DNA from: Marinobacter sp. BGYM27
GTDB taxonomy: Bacteria > Pseudomonadota > Gammaproteobacteria > Pseudomonadales > Oleiphilaceae
NCBI GenBank assembly: GCA_025153445.1
Contig: JANZNS010000009.1
Coordinates: 89,299 to 153,298 of the forward strand
Direction: 5' to 3'
Length of the DNA stretch: 64,000 bases
Made by a program: the position numbers and the translations under genes. The notes beneath the pieces were generated by a model. That model saw only the letters and a list, made by a program, of their open reading frames with translations, ran no database searches and had not been told where the DNA came from. How positions within the stretch are numbered: the stretch's first letter is position 1; each line of letters begins with the position of its first letter. This document shows positions 17,749 to 26,612 of this stretch, piece after piece.

Positions 17749-19335
17749 TTGATTTCTACAGCTAACATCACCATGCAGTTCGGGGCCAAGCCCCTCTTCG
17801 AAAACGTCTCCGTCAAATTCGGCAACGGCAACCGCTACGGTTTGATTGGCGCCAACGGTTGCGGTAAATCCACCTTCATGAAAATCATGGGCGGTGATCT
17901 GGAGCCTTCCGTCGGGCAAGTGATGCTTGAGCCGAATACCCGTCTGGGTAAATTGCGCCAGGATCAGTTTGCCTACGAAGAGCATACCGTGATCGATACC
18001 GTGATCATGGGGCACGAAGAGCTGGCAAAGGTGAAAGCCGAACGTGACCGGATCTATTCGCTGGCGGAAATGAGCGAAGAAGACGGCATGGCCGTCGCTG
18101 ATCTGGAAGTGCAGTTTGCCGAGATGGACGGTTACACGGCCGAAGCCCGCGCGGGCGAGTTGCTGCTGGGTCTGGATATCCCGATCGAACAGCATTTCGG
18201 CCCTATGAGCGCGTTGGCGCCGGGCTGGAAGTTGCGGGTTTTGCTGGCCCAGGCCCTGTTCTCGGATCCTGATGTGCTGCTGCTTGATGAGCCGACTAAC
18301 CACCTGGACATCAACACGATTCGCTGGCTGGAATCTGTGCTCGTGGCGCGTAACAGCACCATGGTGATCATTTCCCACGACCGTCACTTCCTGAACAGCG
18401 TTTGTACCCACATGGCGGATTTGGATTACGGCGAATTGCGCCTCTTCCCGGGCAACTATGACGAGTACATGACTGCCGCGACCCAGGCACGCGAGCGCCT
18501 GATGGCCGACAACGCCAAGAAGAAGGCTCAAATTGCCGAGTTGCAGACCTTCGTCAGCCGCTTCTCCGCCAACGCATCAAAAGCCAAGCAGGCCACCTCC
18601 CGTGCCCGCCAGATCGACAAGATCCAGCTTGAGGATGTGAAACCTTCGAGCCGTGTCAGCCCGTTTATCCGGTTTGAACAGGATAAGAAGCTGCACCGCC
18701 AGGCCGTCACCCTGATTGATCTTGGCAAAGGGTTTGATGGCAATCAGCTGTTCTCGGGTCTCAACCTGCAGGTTGAAGCTGGCGAGCGGGTGGCGATTAT
18801 CGGACCCAACGGTATTGGTAAAACCACCTTGCTGCAGTGCATGGCAGGCAACCTGACACCGGATAAAGGCGAAGTGAAATGGACCGACAGCGCACAGGTC
18901 GGTTATTTCGCACAGGACCATACTGCCGATTTCGCCCAGGATGCGACCCTGACTGACTGGATGGCACAGTGGACCTCCGGCGGCGAACAACTGATTCGCG
19001 GCACCCTTGGGCGTATGCTGTTCTCGGGTGATGATATCGAGAAGTCGGTAAAAGTGATTTCCGGTGGTGAGCAGGGGCGGATGCTGTTTGGAAAACTGAT
19101 TCTGCAACGGCCGAACGTGTTGTTGATGGACGAACCTACCAACCACCTGGACATGGAATCCATCGAGTCGCTTAACCTGGCGCTGGAGAACTATCCCGGC
19201 ACGCTGGTTTTCGTCAGTCACGACCGCGAGTTTGTATCGTCACTGGCCACGCGCATTATTGAACTGAGCGCCACGGGCGTGACGGACTTCAGCGGCACCT
19301 ATGATGATTACCTTCGCAGCCAGGGTGTCTTCTGA
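17749..19335 (+). CDS. ybiT: ABC-F family ATPase YbiT
   Basis: Soluble tandem-ATPase translation factor that acts at the ribosome E site. Two nucleotide-binding domains carry Walker [10 protein letters not shown] and GPNGIGKTT, and Walker [12 protein letters not shown] and [11 protein letters not shown]. Between them lies the P-site tRNA interaction linker with [20 protein letters not shown]. The start is taken as TTG 17749 ([19 protein letters not shown]), because this matches the conserved N-terminus and gives 528 residues, the YbiT length. An in-frame ATG at 17692 adds 19 non-conserved residues. No transmembrane segments, so it is not a transporter. It ends in a clear terminator. Confidence 0.95.
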   Translation: MISTANITMQFGAKPLFENVSVKFGNGNRYGLIGANGCGKSTFMKIMGGDLEPSVGQVMLEPNTRLGKLRQDQFAYEEHTVIDTVIMGHEELAKVKAERDRIYSLAEMSEEDGMAVADLEVQFAEMDGYTAEARAGELLLGLDIPIEQHFGPMSALAPGWKLRVLLAQALFSDPDVLLLDEPTNHLDINTIRWLESVLVARNSTMVIISHDRHFLNSVCTHMADLDYGELRLFPGNYDEYMTAATQARERLMADNAKKKAQIAELQTFVSRFSANASKAKQATSRARQIDKIQLEDVKPSSRVSPFIRFEQDKKLHRQAVTLIDLGKGFDGNQLFSGLNLQVEAGERVAIIGPNGIGKTTLLQCMAGNLTPDKGEVKWTDSAQVGYFAQDHTADFAQDATLTDWMAQWTSGGEQLIRGTLGRMLFSGDDIEKSVKVISGGEQGRMLFGKLILQRPNVLLMDEPTNHLDMESIESLNLALENYPGTLVFVSHDREFVSSLATRIIELSATGVTDFSGTYDDYLRSQGVF

Positions 19336-19365
19336 CATCGCGCGATGGTGATCGCATAGCCAAAC

Positions 19366-19399
19366 AAAAAGCCCGCAACGGAAACACTGCGGGCTTTTT
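19366..19399 (+). terminator. rho-independent terminator of ybiT
   Basis: Stem AAAAAGCCCGCA/TGCGGGCTTTTT with a short loop and a T-run. It lies 31 nt after the ybiT stop and 60 nt before the end of the convergent MFS gene, which could also use it. Confidence 0.9.
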
Positions 19400-19458
19400 G
19401 TGTGCTTAACGAGAGTCAGAAATCGGATCCCATAGCCTGAAGATCTGCTAGCGGAAGC

Positions 19459-20874
19459 TCAGGTAGTCGGCTGTTTTCCCGGCAGCCGCATCAGCGGTAT
19501 CAGCCCAAGCGCAAACAGCAGCGCGAACAGAGCAAAAGCATCCTGATAGCCTTTGGCGGCGGAAACGTAGCCCAGTTGCGCGATAAACGCACTGTGCTCC
19601 TGCAGCAGCACCGCTGCAAGGCTGACACCCAGTGCCCCGCCAAACTGGCGGGCGAAGCTGACCAGGCCAGTGCCCTGGGTGGTCAGTTCTGGTGGCAGTA
19701 CGCTGAGCGCCTGAACCACAACCGGTGGCATCGTCATGGCCAGCCCGATGCGCCCGACCGAGGCCATAATGGCGAGCAAGCTCAGCGAGAAACCGGCGGT
19801 GGCGAAGCTGAGAACAAAACTCGAGCCGGCAAACAGCACCAGCCCGATCCCGACTAGATAACCTGGCGCCAGCCGGTCGGTCAGTCTGCCGACAATGGGA
19901 AACGTCAGTGCCATGCAGATGCCCGCAGGTAACAACAAAAGGCCGGATGCGGAAGCTGAATTCTCCATGACCGTCTGAACCAGCAGAGGTAGCAGATAAA
20001 CCGAGCTGAACAGCCCTGCGCCAGTCAGCATGGCAATCAGGAAGGCTGGCGTGATCCCGGCGTATCGAAACAGGCTCATATCAAGCAGGGGCGATCGCCG
20101 TTTGAGCTGGCACAGGATGAAAAGCACAAACAGAGAAGTGGAGGCACCAAACGCGCCCAGAATGAGCGGTGCTTGCCAGCCCATGTGAGAGCCCTGCGAT
20201 AGCGCCCATAACAGCGATACCAGCCAGCCGGTCAGTAGCAGCAGACCGGTAAGGTCCAGCTTTTTCTTGTCTTCCGGCATGGTCGCTGTGGCGACATAGG
20301 TTTTGGTGAGCCAAAGCGCGTAGAGGCAATTGGGCAGCACAATCAGGAACACCGCCCGCCACGAGAACACATCCACCAGAATCCCGCCAAGCACCGGCCC
20401 GAGTGTCGGCCCCAGCACGACGCCCATGGCATAGAGCCCCATCGCCTGACCACGCTGTTGCACTGGAAACACCGAGTACATGATGACAAGCGCCAGCGGT
20501 TGCACCATACCCGCCAGAAAGCCCTGCATAATGCGAACGCCAATCAGCACCTCAAATGATGGGCTCAGGCCGCCAATCAGAGACGACACAGCGAATACGG
20601 TCAGCGTAGTGAAGTAGGTTTTACGTGCGCCGAACCGGTGTACCGCCCAGGCATTCACCAGCATACCGACCGCCATGCTGGACAGGAATGCGGTAACCAG
20701 CCATTGGCCTGCAGTGTGGTTGACGTCGAAGCGTCGCATGATATCGGGGAGTGCGACATTCACGATGGTGGATGACAGCGACATGGTCATGGTGCCGATC
20801 ATCGCGGTCAGCATCACACGCCATTTATAGTGTTCGCCAAATCGGGCCTGTAGCTGTTCCAGCGTTTGTGACAT
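19459..20874 (-). CDS. MFS transporter, DHA2 (EmrB/QacA-like) drug:H+ antiporter
   Basis: Inner-membrane proton-driven efflux pump, 471 residues, about 14 hydrophobic segments. The start at 20874 (MSQTLEQLQARFGEHYKW) is preceded by AGGTG; the frame is open 70 codons further upstream without family-like sequence. DHA2 features are SSTIVNVALPDIMRRF in helix 1, AVHRFGARKTYF as motif A, and GPTLGPVLGGILVD as antiporter motif C. No membrane-fusion partner is adjacent, unlike the emrAB-like pair at 31.5-34.2 kb. Substrate unknown. Confidence 0.9.
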   Translation of the reverse strand: MSQTLEQLQARFGEHYKWRVMLTAMIGTMTMSLSSTIVNVALPDIMRRFDVNHTAGQWLVTAFLSSMAVGMLVNAWAVHRFGARKTYFTTLTVFAVSSLIGGLSPSFEVLIGVRIMQGFLAGMVQPLALVIMYSVFPVQQRGQAMGLYAMGVVLGPTLGPVLGGILVDVFSWRAVFLIVLPNCLYALWLTKTYVATATMPEDKKKLDLTGLLLLTGWLVSLLWALSQGSHMGWQAPLILGAFGASTSLFVLFILCQLKRRSPLLDMSLFRYAGITPAFLIAMLTGAGLFSSVYLLPLLVQTVMENSASASGLLLLPAGICMALTFPIVGRLTDRLAPGYLVGIGLVLFAGSSFVLSFATAGFSLSLLAIMASVGRIGLAMTMPPVVVQALSVLPPELTTQGTGLVSFARQFGGALGVSLAAVLLQEHSAFIAQLGYVSAAKGYQDAFALFALLFALGLIPLMRLPGKQPTT

Positions 20875-21264
20875 CAGGCACCTGGCTTCTGTGGAGGCGG
20901 CGTATCGTCCGGGCAGTCGGCGGGTACCAGGCGGTGACGATTGTGGATCGGCATAGGCGAAGTAACGTGTTGTTTTCCGTTTATGTTGGTTGCTAATGAT
21001 CATAGCGCCCTGATCAGGCGCTGTCTGCCTGTCGCATCGCTGCAGGAGGTTATGGTGTATCGAGTAACCAAACCGTAATCGCACCTCTTAAGCCCAGTGT
21101 TGCCGCTGGTTTCAGGGCTTTTTCAAGGTGCCGGCAGGGTCGTTCTGGTTGAGTATTCCGGACGGCGTGTGCTACCAAAGTAGGTACGGCAATCGACATT
21201 TCGGCGCTCGATTATCAGGGCCTGCCGTGGCTTTGAATGAGTGTCCGGTTAAGGAGCTGCTGCT

Positions 21265-21825
21265 ATGAAGATCCATCAGTGGAAATCAGATGTTCTCAAG
21301 GCGACAGGTATTGCTGCAGTGCTTGCGCTTTCGCCCGCCGCCGCGTATGCCGGTATGGGGGATGATGACACCTTGGCTGTTCGCATGTTCGAGGTAAACG
21401 ATGAAGGGTCCGGCGAATCCATCGGTACCATTCATATTCAGGAGTATGAAGATGGCGTGCTGTTCAAGCCCGATTTAAAGGGTCTCGAACCAGGGCTTCA
21501 CGGCTTTCACATGCATGAAAACCCAAGCTGCGATCCTGCTGAAAAGAACGGAAAAATGACGCCCGCTGCAGCCGCAGGCGGGCACTACAATCCGGATAAC
21601 GGTGGCCACAACGGGCCATTCGCAGAAGGTCACGAAGGGGACCTCCCGGCGTTGTATGTGGATGAGGATGGCAATGCAACTCATGACGTGTTTGCACCGC
21701 GACTTGATGACGATGATCTCAAAGGGCACGCCCTGATGATTCATGCCGATGGCGACAACTATTCCGATCAACCCAAGCCTCTCGGCGGCGGTGGTGACCG
21801 GGTAGCCTGTGGCGTAATCAAGTAG
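21265..21825 (+). CDS. sodC: periplasmic Cu,Zn superoxide dismutase
   Basis: Dismutates superoxide in the periplasm. A Sec signal peptide (about 1-29, ending AAAYAG) precedes the SOD fold. Copper and zinc ligands are visible in GFHMHENPSC, GGHYNPDNGGH, GPFAEGHEGDLP and GHALMIHADGDNY. Cysteines in NPSC and VACGVIK form the conserved disulfide, and GGGGDRVACG is the C-terminal signature. AAGGAG lies 8 nt before the ATG. Length of 186 residues is normal. It is convergent with gntR and apparently monocistronic. Confidence 0.96.
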   Translation: MKIHQWKSDVLKATGIAAVLALSPAAAYAGMGDDDTLAVRMFEVNDEGSGESIGTIHIQEYEDGVLFKPDLKGLEPGLHGFHMHENPSCDPAEKNGKMTPAAAAGGHYNPDNGGHNGPFAEGHEGDLPALYVDEDGNATHDVFAPRLDDDDLKGHALMIHADGDNYSDQPKPLGGGGDRVACGVIK

Positions 21826-21850
21826 GCAAGATCGACCGTCGGGGTACTGA

Positions 21851-22849
21851 CTAGAGTGTCTCACCGGTCTCGATCCGGTAACCCAGATCTATCATTTGCT
21901 GGGTTGCCGGCTCGCCTTTCATTCGCTGAACCAGTTCCCGGGCTGCGCGCTCACCCAGCTGTTCCCTCGGGGTGATCACACTGGCGAGCCTGGGTGTCAT
22001 TACCTGGCCCACATCGTGGCCATGGAAGCCGGCGATGGCCATATCGTCCGGCACACGAATACCTCGCCGTACACACTCAAAATAGGCGCCGATGGCGATG
22101 TCATCGTTGGTGCAGAATATGGCGTCGGCATCCGGGTGTTCTTCAAGCAGTTGGGCCATCAGTGTGGCGCCGACGCTGTAAGACGAGCGCAAGTTGGTTC
22201 GCAGGGCAACCGGTGGCAGTCCATGCTCTTCCATCGCGCGGGTATAGCCCTCCTGCCGTTGCAGCGTTCGGGCATCCAGTCGGGCCGCGAAATAGGCGGT
22301 GTGGCGATGTCCCCGCCGAATCATTGCACTGGTCATGTCGTAGGCCGCGGACACGTTGTTAAAGCCGACCGCCTGTTCGAATGGCTGACTGTGTGTGTCC
22401 ATGATCTCGATTGTGGGGATCCCGGCGGTTTCAAGCATCCGCAGGGTTTTGGGCGTGTGCTGTGATTCCGACAGGATAACGCCATCCACGTTGTAAGAAA
22501 GCAGTGAAGAGAGGCTGCGTTCTTCCACCTCGGGGCTGTAGCCGTAGTGGGAGAGCATCAGGTGATAGCCGGCCGGCTCGGTGACCTGTTCGATCCCCTT
22601 GATCACGTCGGCAAACACCTGGTTGGTCAGGGAGGGCAGCAGGATACCAATGGCCCGGCTGGTGGATTTCGACAGTATATCGGGGCCGCGATTGGGGATA
22701 TAACCCAGCGATTCGGCGACCTCGAATATGCGCTCCCGCATCTTTTCGGAAACGTTCTCGCCGCCGCGCAGGCAGCGGCTCACCGTCATCTTGGTGGCCC
22801 CTACCTGATCGGCGATATCCTGCAGTGTCGGTCGTCTCTTTTTTACCAT
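21851..22849 (-). CDS. gntR: LacI-family gluconate repressor GntR
   Basis: DNA-binding repressor of gluconate uptake genes. The N-terminal LacI helix-turn-helix is TLQDIADQVGATKMTVSRCL (residues 8-27), followed by the hinge helix and a periplasmic-binding-protein-like ligand domain. Length is 332 residues. It is the last gene of the operon dctP-dctQ-dctM-gntK-gntR, 39 nt after gntK. A perfect GntR-type palindrome stands before dctP at 26436-26451, so the operon is likely autoregulated and released by gluconate (inference from the known E. coli system). Confidence 0.92.
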   Translation of the reverse strand: MVKKRRPTLQDIADQVGATKMTVSRCLRGGENVSEKMRERIFEVAESLGYIPNRGPDILSKSTSRAIGILLPSLTNQVFADVIKGIEQVTEPAGYHLMLSHYGYSPEVEERSLSSLLSYNVDGVILSESQHTPKTLRMLETAGIPTIEIMDTHSQPFEQAVGFNNVSAAYDMTSAMIRRGHRHTAYFAARLDARTLQRQEGYTRAMEEHGLPPVALRTNLRSSYSVGATLMAQLLEEHPDADAIFCTNDDIAIGAYFECVRRGIRVPDDMAIAGFHGHDVGQVMTPRLASVITPREQLGERAARELVQRMKGEPATQQMIDLGYRIETGETL

Positions 22850-22888
22850 GCTGGGTCTATCCGTGCGCCAGATCTTTGAGTGCGGCGC

Positions 22889-23395
22889 CTATGATACGCC
22901 ATTGGGCAGGGTGAGTGCTGATAGGCAGCGGTTCAGCACATCCTCCGGAGAGGCGGCAATATCGACAATGATGGCCTCCTCTGCTGATGGTGCTTCCAGC
23001 AGTTCGAACTGGCTTTCCAGCATGCTGCGGCCGTTGAAGTAATGATCCTGCCGCTGGGTATGCCGGGACCAGATGGTCTCGAAATCACCGTTGAGATAGA
23101 CAAACCTCAGGGCGCTGTCGCCTTTGCGGAGCTGATCACGGTAGATCCGTTTCAGAGCCGAGCAGGCCAGCACCAGGCCTTGCTCGTTGCGGATCAGCGC
23201 CGCCAGGTCATCCAGCCATCCGCGCCGGTCGTCGTCGGTCAGCGGAATACCGCTGGCCATTTTCTCGACGTTGTCCGGGCTGTGATAAGCATCGGCGTCA
23301 AAGAAGGGCACGCCCAGTTTTTCGCTCAAGCGCTCACCTACGAGGCTTTTGCCACTGCCAGAGACGCCCATGACGACAATTTTGGGGTGTCTCAT
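22889..23395 (-). CDS. gntK: gluconokinase
   Basis: Phosphorylates D-gluconate to 6-phosphogluconate, feeding the Entner-Doudoroff and pentose phosphate pathways. Walker A GVSGSGKS is at residues 10-17; FFDADAYHSPDNVEKM and ACSALKRIYRDQLR are family signatures. Length is 168 residues, normal. The start lies 1 nt after the dctM stop, so it is tightly coupled to the TRAP genes. This identifies gluconate, or a close aldonate, as the likely TRAP substrate. Confidence 0.95.
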   Translation of the reverse strand: MRHPKIVVMGVSGSGKSLVGERLSEKLGVPFFDADAYHSPDNVEKMASGIPLTDDDRRGWLDDLAALIRNEQGLVLACSALKRIYRDQLRKGDSALRFVYLNGDFETIWSRHTQRQDHYFNGRSMLESQFELLEAPSAEEAIIVDIAASPEDVLNRCLSALTLPNGVS

Positions 23396-23396
23396 A

Positions 23397-24713
23397 TCAT
23401 GTCCACCATAACGCCAGTTGCGGGAAGATAATCAGCAACGCCAGCGCCACGAGTTGCAGGGCGATAAAAGGCATCAACGAGCGGAAAATCTCACCCAGCG
23501 AGATGTCCTTGGGCGTTACTGTTTTCAGATAAAACGCGGCTGGCCCGAACGGTGGAGACAGGAACGACACCTGCATGTTCATGCAGAACACCACGCCGAA
23601 CCAGATAGGGCTGAACCCAAGCTCGGTCACGATCGGTACAAAGATCGGCATGGTCAGCAAGGCGACGCCCACCCAATCGAGGAACATGCCCAGAATCAGC
23701 AGGATCAGCATCATGAACAGAATAGTGCCCATGGGATCGCCGCCGCTGACGGTGAAGACCATATCGCGCACAAAGTCGATACCACCCATCAGGTTATAGA
23801 CGCCGACCAGCGCGGTAGCGCCGATGCCGATCCAGATGATCATGCCGCAGATCCGCAAGGTGCTGATGGTGGCTTTCTTCACCATTTCGAAGTTCAGCTC
23901 GCCCCGGATCAGGGTGCTGATGGCGATGCCCAGCACGCCCAGTGCCGAAGCCTCGGTAACCGATGCTACGCCACCGTAGATGCTGCCCAGGACTGTAATC
24001 ACCGACAGAATCGGAAACAGCAGGGCTTTAAAGAAATTCGGAGCGGGGGTTTCGGGTTCGCCGCTGTCAGACGGCAGTGGTGCCATCTTCGGATTCAGCC
24101 AGACGCGGATCAGTACGTAGCCCATGTAGAGCGCCGCCAGAATCAGGGCCGGCAGCAACGCGCCCTTGAACAGGTCACCAATCGACACGTTGGCCGTCAG
24201 GCCATAAATGATCAGTACGATGCTGGGCGGTAGCATGGTGCCCAAAGCGCCGCCGGCGCAGGTCGTGCCGATCGCCAGTTTACGGTCGTATCCCAGGCGT
24301 AGCATCTGGGGTAGCGCCAGAATGCCCAGCAATACGGTTTCACCGCCAATGACGCCGGACATGGAGGCCAGGATAACCGCCACGATCAGCGTTTGGATGG
24401 CCACGCCACCCCGCAGTTTGCGCGCGACCCGGGCCATGGCATCAAACAGGTCACGGGCGATGCCGGAGTGATCCAGCAGCGAGGCCATCAGCACAAACAT
24501 CGGCACTGCGAGGAAGACATAATTGCCGATAAAACTGTAAAGCCGGCTACTGACAATCGGCAGTGCGTCGGGACCAAACCAGCCCAGTGCAAAGGTGAGG
24601 GCAACAAGGCCGGTGGCGAAGGCCAGTTGCATGCCAGTCAGTAGCAGCAGGATAAGCAATACCAGCATCAACAGGCTACCGTAGCCGATGCCAATGGAAG
24701 CGAGTTCAAACAT
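23397..24713 (-). CDS. dctM: TRAP transporter large permease (DctM type)
   Basis: Inner-membrane subunit that couples sodium entry to solute uptake; about 12 hydrophobic segments in 438 residues. The chosen start (24713, MFELASIGIGYGSLLM) has GGGAG upstream and overlaps the dctQ end by 8 bp. Family features include TTCAGGALGTMLPPSIVLIIYG. With the adjacent dctQ and dctP it forms a complete TRAP system. The symbol is generic; the substrate is inferred to be gluconate from gntK and gntR. Confidence 0.93.
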   Translation of the reverse strand: MFELASIGIGYGSLLMLVLLILLLLTGMQLAFATGLVALTFALGWFGPDALPIVSSRLYSFIGNYVFLAVPMFVLMASLLDHSGIARDLFDAMARVARKLRGGVAIQTLIVAVILASMSGVIGGETVLLGILALPQMLRLGYDRKLAIGTTCAGGALGTMLPPSIVLIIYGLTANVSIGDLFKGALLPALILAALYMGYVLIRVWLNPKMAPLPSDSGEPETPAPNFFKALLFPILSVITVLGSIYGGVASVTEASALGVLGIAISTLIRGELNFEMVKKATISTLRICGMIIWIGIGATALVGVYNLMGGIDFVRDMVFTVSGGDPMGTILFMMLILLILGMFLDWVGVALLTMPIFVPIVTELGFSPIWFGVVFCMNMQVSFLSPPFGPAAFYLKTVTPKDISLGEIFRSLMPFIALQLVALALLIIFPQLALWWT

Positions 24714-25290
24714 CAGGCGTCTCCCCGCTGGCACGCAGGTCGCGGATCAGGTGCAGCACAAACTGCAGGGTCAGAACGATCATCGCGATGAAAATGATGA
24801 CTTTCAGATAAGCGGGAAAGGGCGGATTCCAGGCCGACCCGGAGGTCTCCAGCCGCATCGCACCCCAGGGTGCAACGACCGCGTCTTTCGCCATAAACCA
24901 GGAGGCGTAGACAATCATGCCGCAGAACGCGAGCCCCAGCAGATGGTGGACAATCCGCAGCCAGCGTTGGGTGCGGGCAGACACCGCGTCGTAAATCAGT
25001 ACCACGCGCACATGTTTGTCCGTTGCCAGTGCGTAGAGCCCGCCGAATACGAACAGGGAGGCGCCCAGAAACGTGACGGTTTCGTGAACCCAAAGAGTAG
25101 GGGAATCGAACAGGTAGCGGCGTGCGATTTCGTAAACTGAGATCACCACAATCAAGGCAAAGATCAGGCTCAGTTTCCTGCCCAGCCAGACAATGCCGCG
25201 GTCGAGGGCCGAAAAGCCCTGATCGTCATCAGCGTTGGGAACCGGTGATGCACCACGCACCGGAATATCGGGATACGGATTTTCAGACAT
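24706..25290 (-). CDS. dctQ: TRAP transporter small permease (DctQ type)
   Basis: Four-helix inner-membrane subunit of the TRAP transporter, 194 residues. Four hydrophobic stretches are visible, starting at LSLIFALIVVISVYEIARRY. The segment DSPTLWVHETVTFL is the DctQ signature region. A hydrophilic N-terminal extension of about 30 residues precedes the first helix. It lies between dctP (98-bp gap) and dctM (8-bp overlap), same direction. Confidence 0.92.
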   Translation of the reverse strand: MSENPYPDIPVRGASPVPNADDDQGFSALDRGIVWLGRKLSLIFALIVVISVYEIARRYLFDSPTLWVHETVTFLGASLFVFGGLYALATDKHVRVVLIYDAVSARTQRWLRIVHHLLGLAFCGMIVYASWFMAKDAVVAPWGAMRLETSGSAWNPPFPAYLKVIIFIAMIVLTLQFVLHLIRDLRASGETPDV

Positions 25291-25388
25291 GCAGCAGCCT
25301 CCAGGCCTGCCGTCATATCAGAGGATGACGGTCAGACCATCGACAGGTCGTTTAAACGGGAATAGAGGAAACCCCAGCCCGGGGTGCC

Positions 25389-26399
25389 TTACAGGAGCCC
25401 CTGGGATTCGAGAAACTGGGTCACCGATTTATAGACTTTCTCGGCATTGGGCGATTGCTCGGCATAGGTCTTCCACTGCTTGCGGGCAATCTCGCGGAAC
25501 TTCATGCGCTCTTCATCAGACCAGTTGTGGATCGTGATATTCGGATTTTCACGCGCTTCCTTCACGGCTTTCACGTCTGCGATCGCCAATTGGGTGCTGA
25601 TGTCCTTGGCAAAATCACGGGCCGAGGTGGTCATGATTGCCTGAATATCCTCCGGCAGCTCGTTCCACTCTTTCAGATTCATCGCAATTTCCAGCAATGG
25701 TAGGGAGTGGAAACCGGGATAGACCGGGTGCGGGGCAATCTCGTTCAGGCCCGCTGACTGGTTGGTCGAGAACACCGTGTAGTCTGCGGCATCAATAACG
25801 CCTTTGCTCAGGCCGGTGTAGACCTCAGAGCCCGGCAGGTTGACGGGTGACGCACCGGCCGCTGCGAATACAGACTGCACCAGACCTTCAGGCGCCCGCA
25901 TCTTCAAGCCTTTGAGATCTTCAACGCCATCCAGCGGTTTTTTGGATACAAACGATTCAAGGCCAGTGCCACCACCGCCGACAAACTTCACGCCGTAGGG
26001 CTTGTACAGCTCGTTCATCAGCTCATAGCCGCCACCGTAATTGATATAGGTGTACAGCTGGTCGGGGCTTGACCAGGCACCCACGGTATTACCAATCAAA
26101 CCGAACGCAGGGTCCTGACCCGAGAAATAGCCGGTGACGGACACATGCCCATCGAGCACGCCCATCTTCATGGCCCCAAGTGTCTCGGTGTGGCTGACGA
26201 CACTCCCCACCGGCAGAATAGTGATCTCGACACGACCGCCGGTCATTTTGCCCACGCGTTCGGCCCATTCCTGCTGGATATGGAAGTTCTTGACCCCGGA
26301 AGGATCAGACGACTGGAACTTGAAATTAAAATCGGCCGCCATGAGGTTCATGGCAAATGTAGCAGAGAGAAATCCGGCCACTAGTTTAAGCGGGGTCAT
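25389..26399 (-). CDS. dctP: TRAP transporter substrate-binding protein (DctP type), probable gluconate binder
   Basis: Periplasmic solute receptor of the TRAP system. The start at 26399 (MTPLKLVAGFLSATFAMNLM) has AGGAGA 6 nt upstream and begins a clear signal peptide ending near MAADF. The mature part shows the DctP fold: AERVGKMTGGRVEITILPVG, and LKMRAPEGLVQSVFAAAG with the arginine that usually binds the substrate carboxylate. It is first in the operon, 36 nt downstream of the GntR palindrome. Specificity for gluconate is inferred from context only. Confidence 0.92.
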   Translation of the reverse strand: MTPLKLVAGFLSATFAMNLMAADFNFKFQSSDPSGVKNFHIQQEWAERVGKMTGGRVEITILPVGSVVSHTETLGAMKMGVLDGHVSVTGYFSGQDPAFGLIGNTVGAWSSPDQLYTYINYGGGYELMNELYKPYGVKFVGGGGTGLESFVSKKPLDGVEDLKGLKMRAPEGLVQSVFAAAGASPVNLPGSEVYTGLSKGVIDAADYTVFSTNQSAGLNEIAPHPVYPGFHSLPLLEIAMNLKEWNELPEDIQAIMTTSARDFAKDISTQLAIADVKAVKEARENPNITIHNWSDEERMKFREIARKQWKTYAEQSPNAEKVYKSVTQFLESQGLL

Positions 26400-26435
26400 T
26401 ATCAGGTCTCCTGAGCATTGTTGTTTTTGCGGCAT

Positions 26436-26451
26436 ATGTTACCGGTAACAT
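26436..26451. promoter_or_regulatory. GntR operator upstream of the gluconate TRAP operon
   Basis: Perfect 16-bp palindrome ATGTTACCGGTAACAT, matching the known GntR operator consensus of enteric bacteria. Located 36 bp before the dctP start, where a repressor would block transcription. The cognate gntR is the last gene of the same operon. Confidence 0.88.
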
Positions 26452-26552
26452 CGGCGAGTGTATGGCATGAAAAACGCGCATGCAAGAGCGCTGAATGACA
26501 GAGTGTTAAGGGAGAAAGCGACGAAATGCGAGTTCGCAAGGCAGGCTGAAGG

Positions 26553-26580
26553 CCTCCGGCGAAACCGTTTTCGCCGGAGG
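26553..26580 (-). terminator. strong hairpin downstream of the PepSY gene
   Basis: Perfect 12-bp stem CCTCCGGCGAAA/TTTCGCCGGAGG with a 4-nt loop starts 32 nt after the PepSY stop on the minus strand. No T-run follows, so it may be a factor-dependent terminator, mRNA end stabiliser or transcription barrier before the gluconate promoter. Confidence 0.5.
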
Positions 26581-26612
26581 ATCAGCAGGATAACCGTGAA
26601 AGGGCGTGCGGG

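Noticed and set aside
23418..24233. 271-codon open frame opposite the TRAP permease
   Set aside because: His/Gln/Asp-rich antisense shadow of the dctM codons; no start signal and no family likeness.
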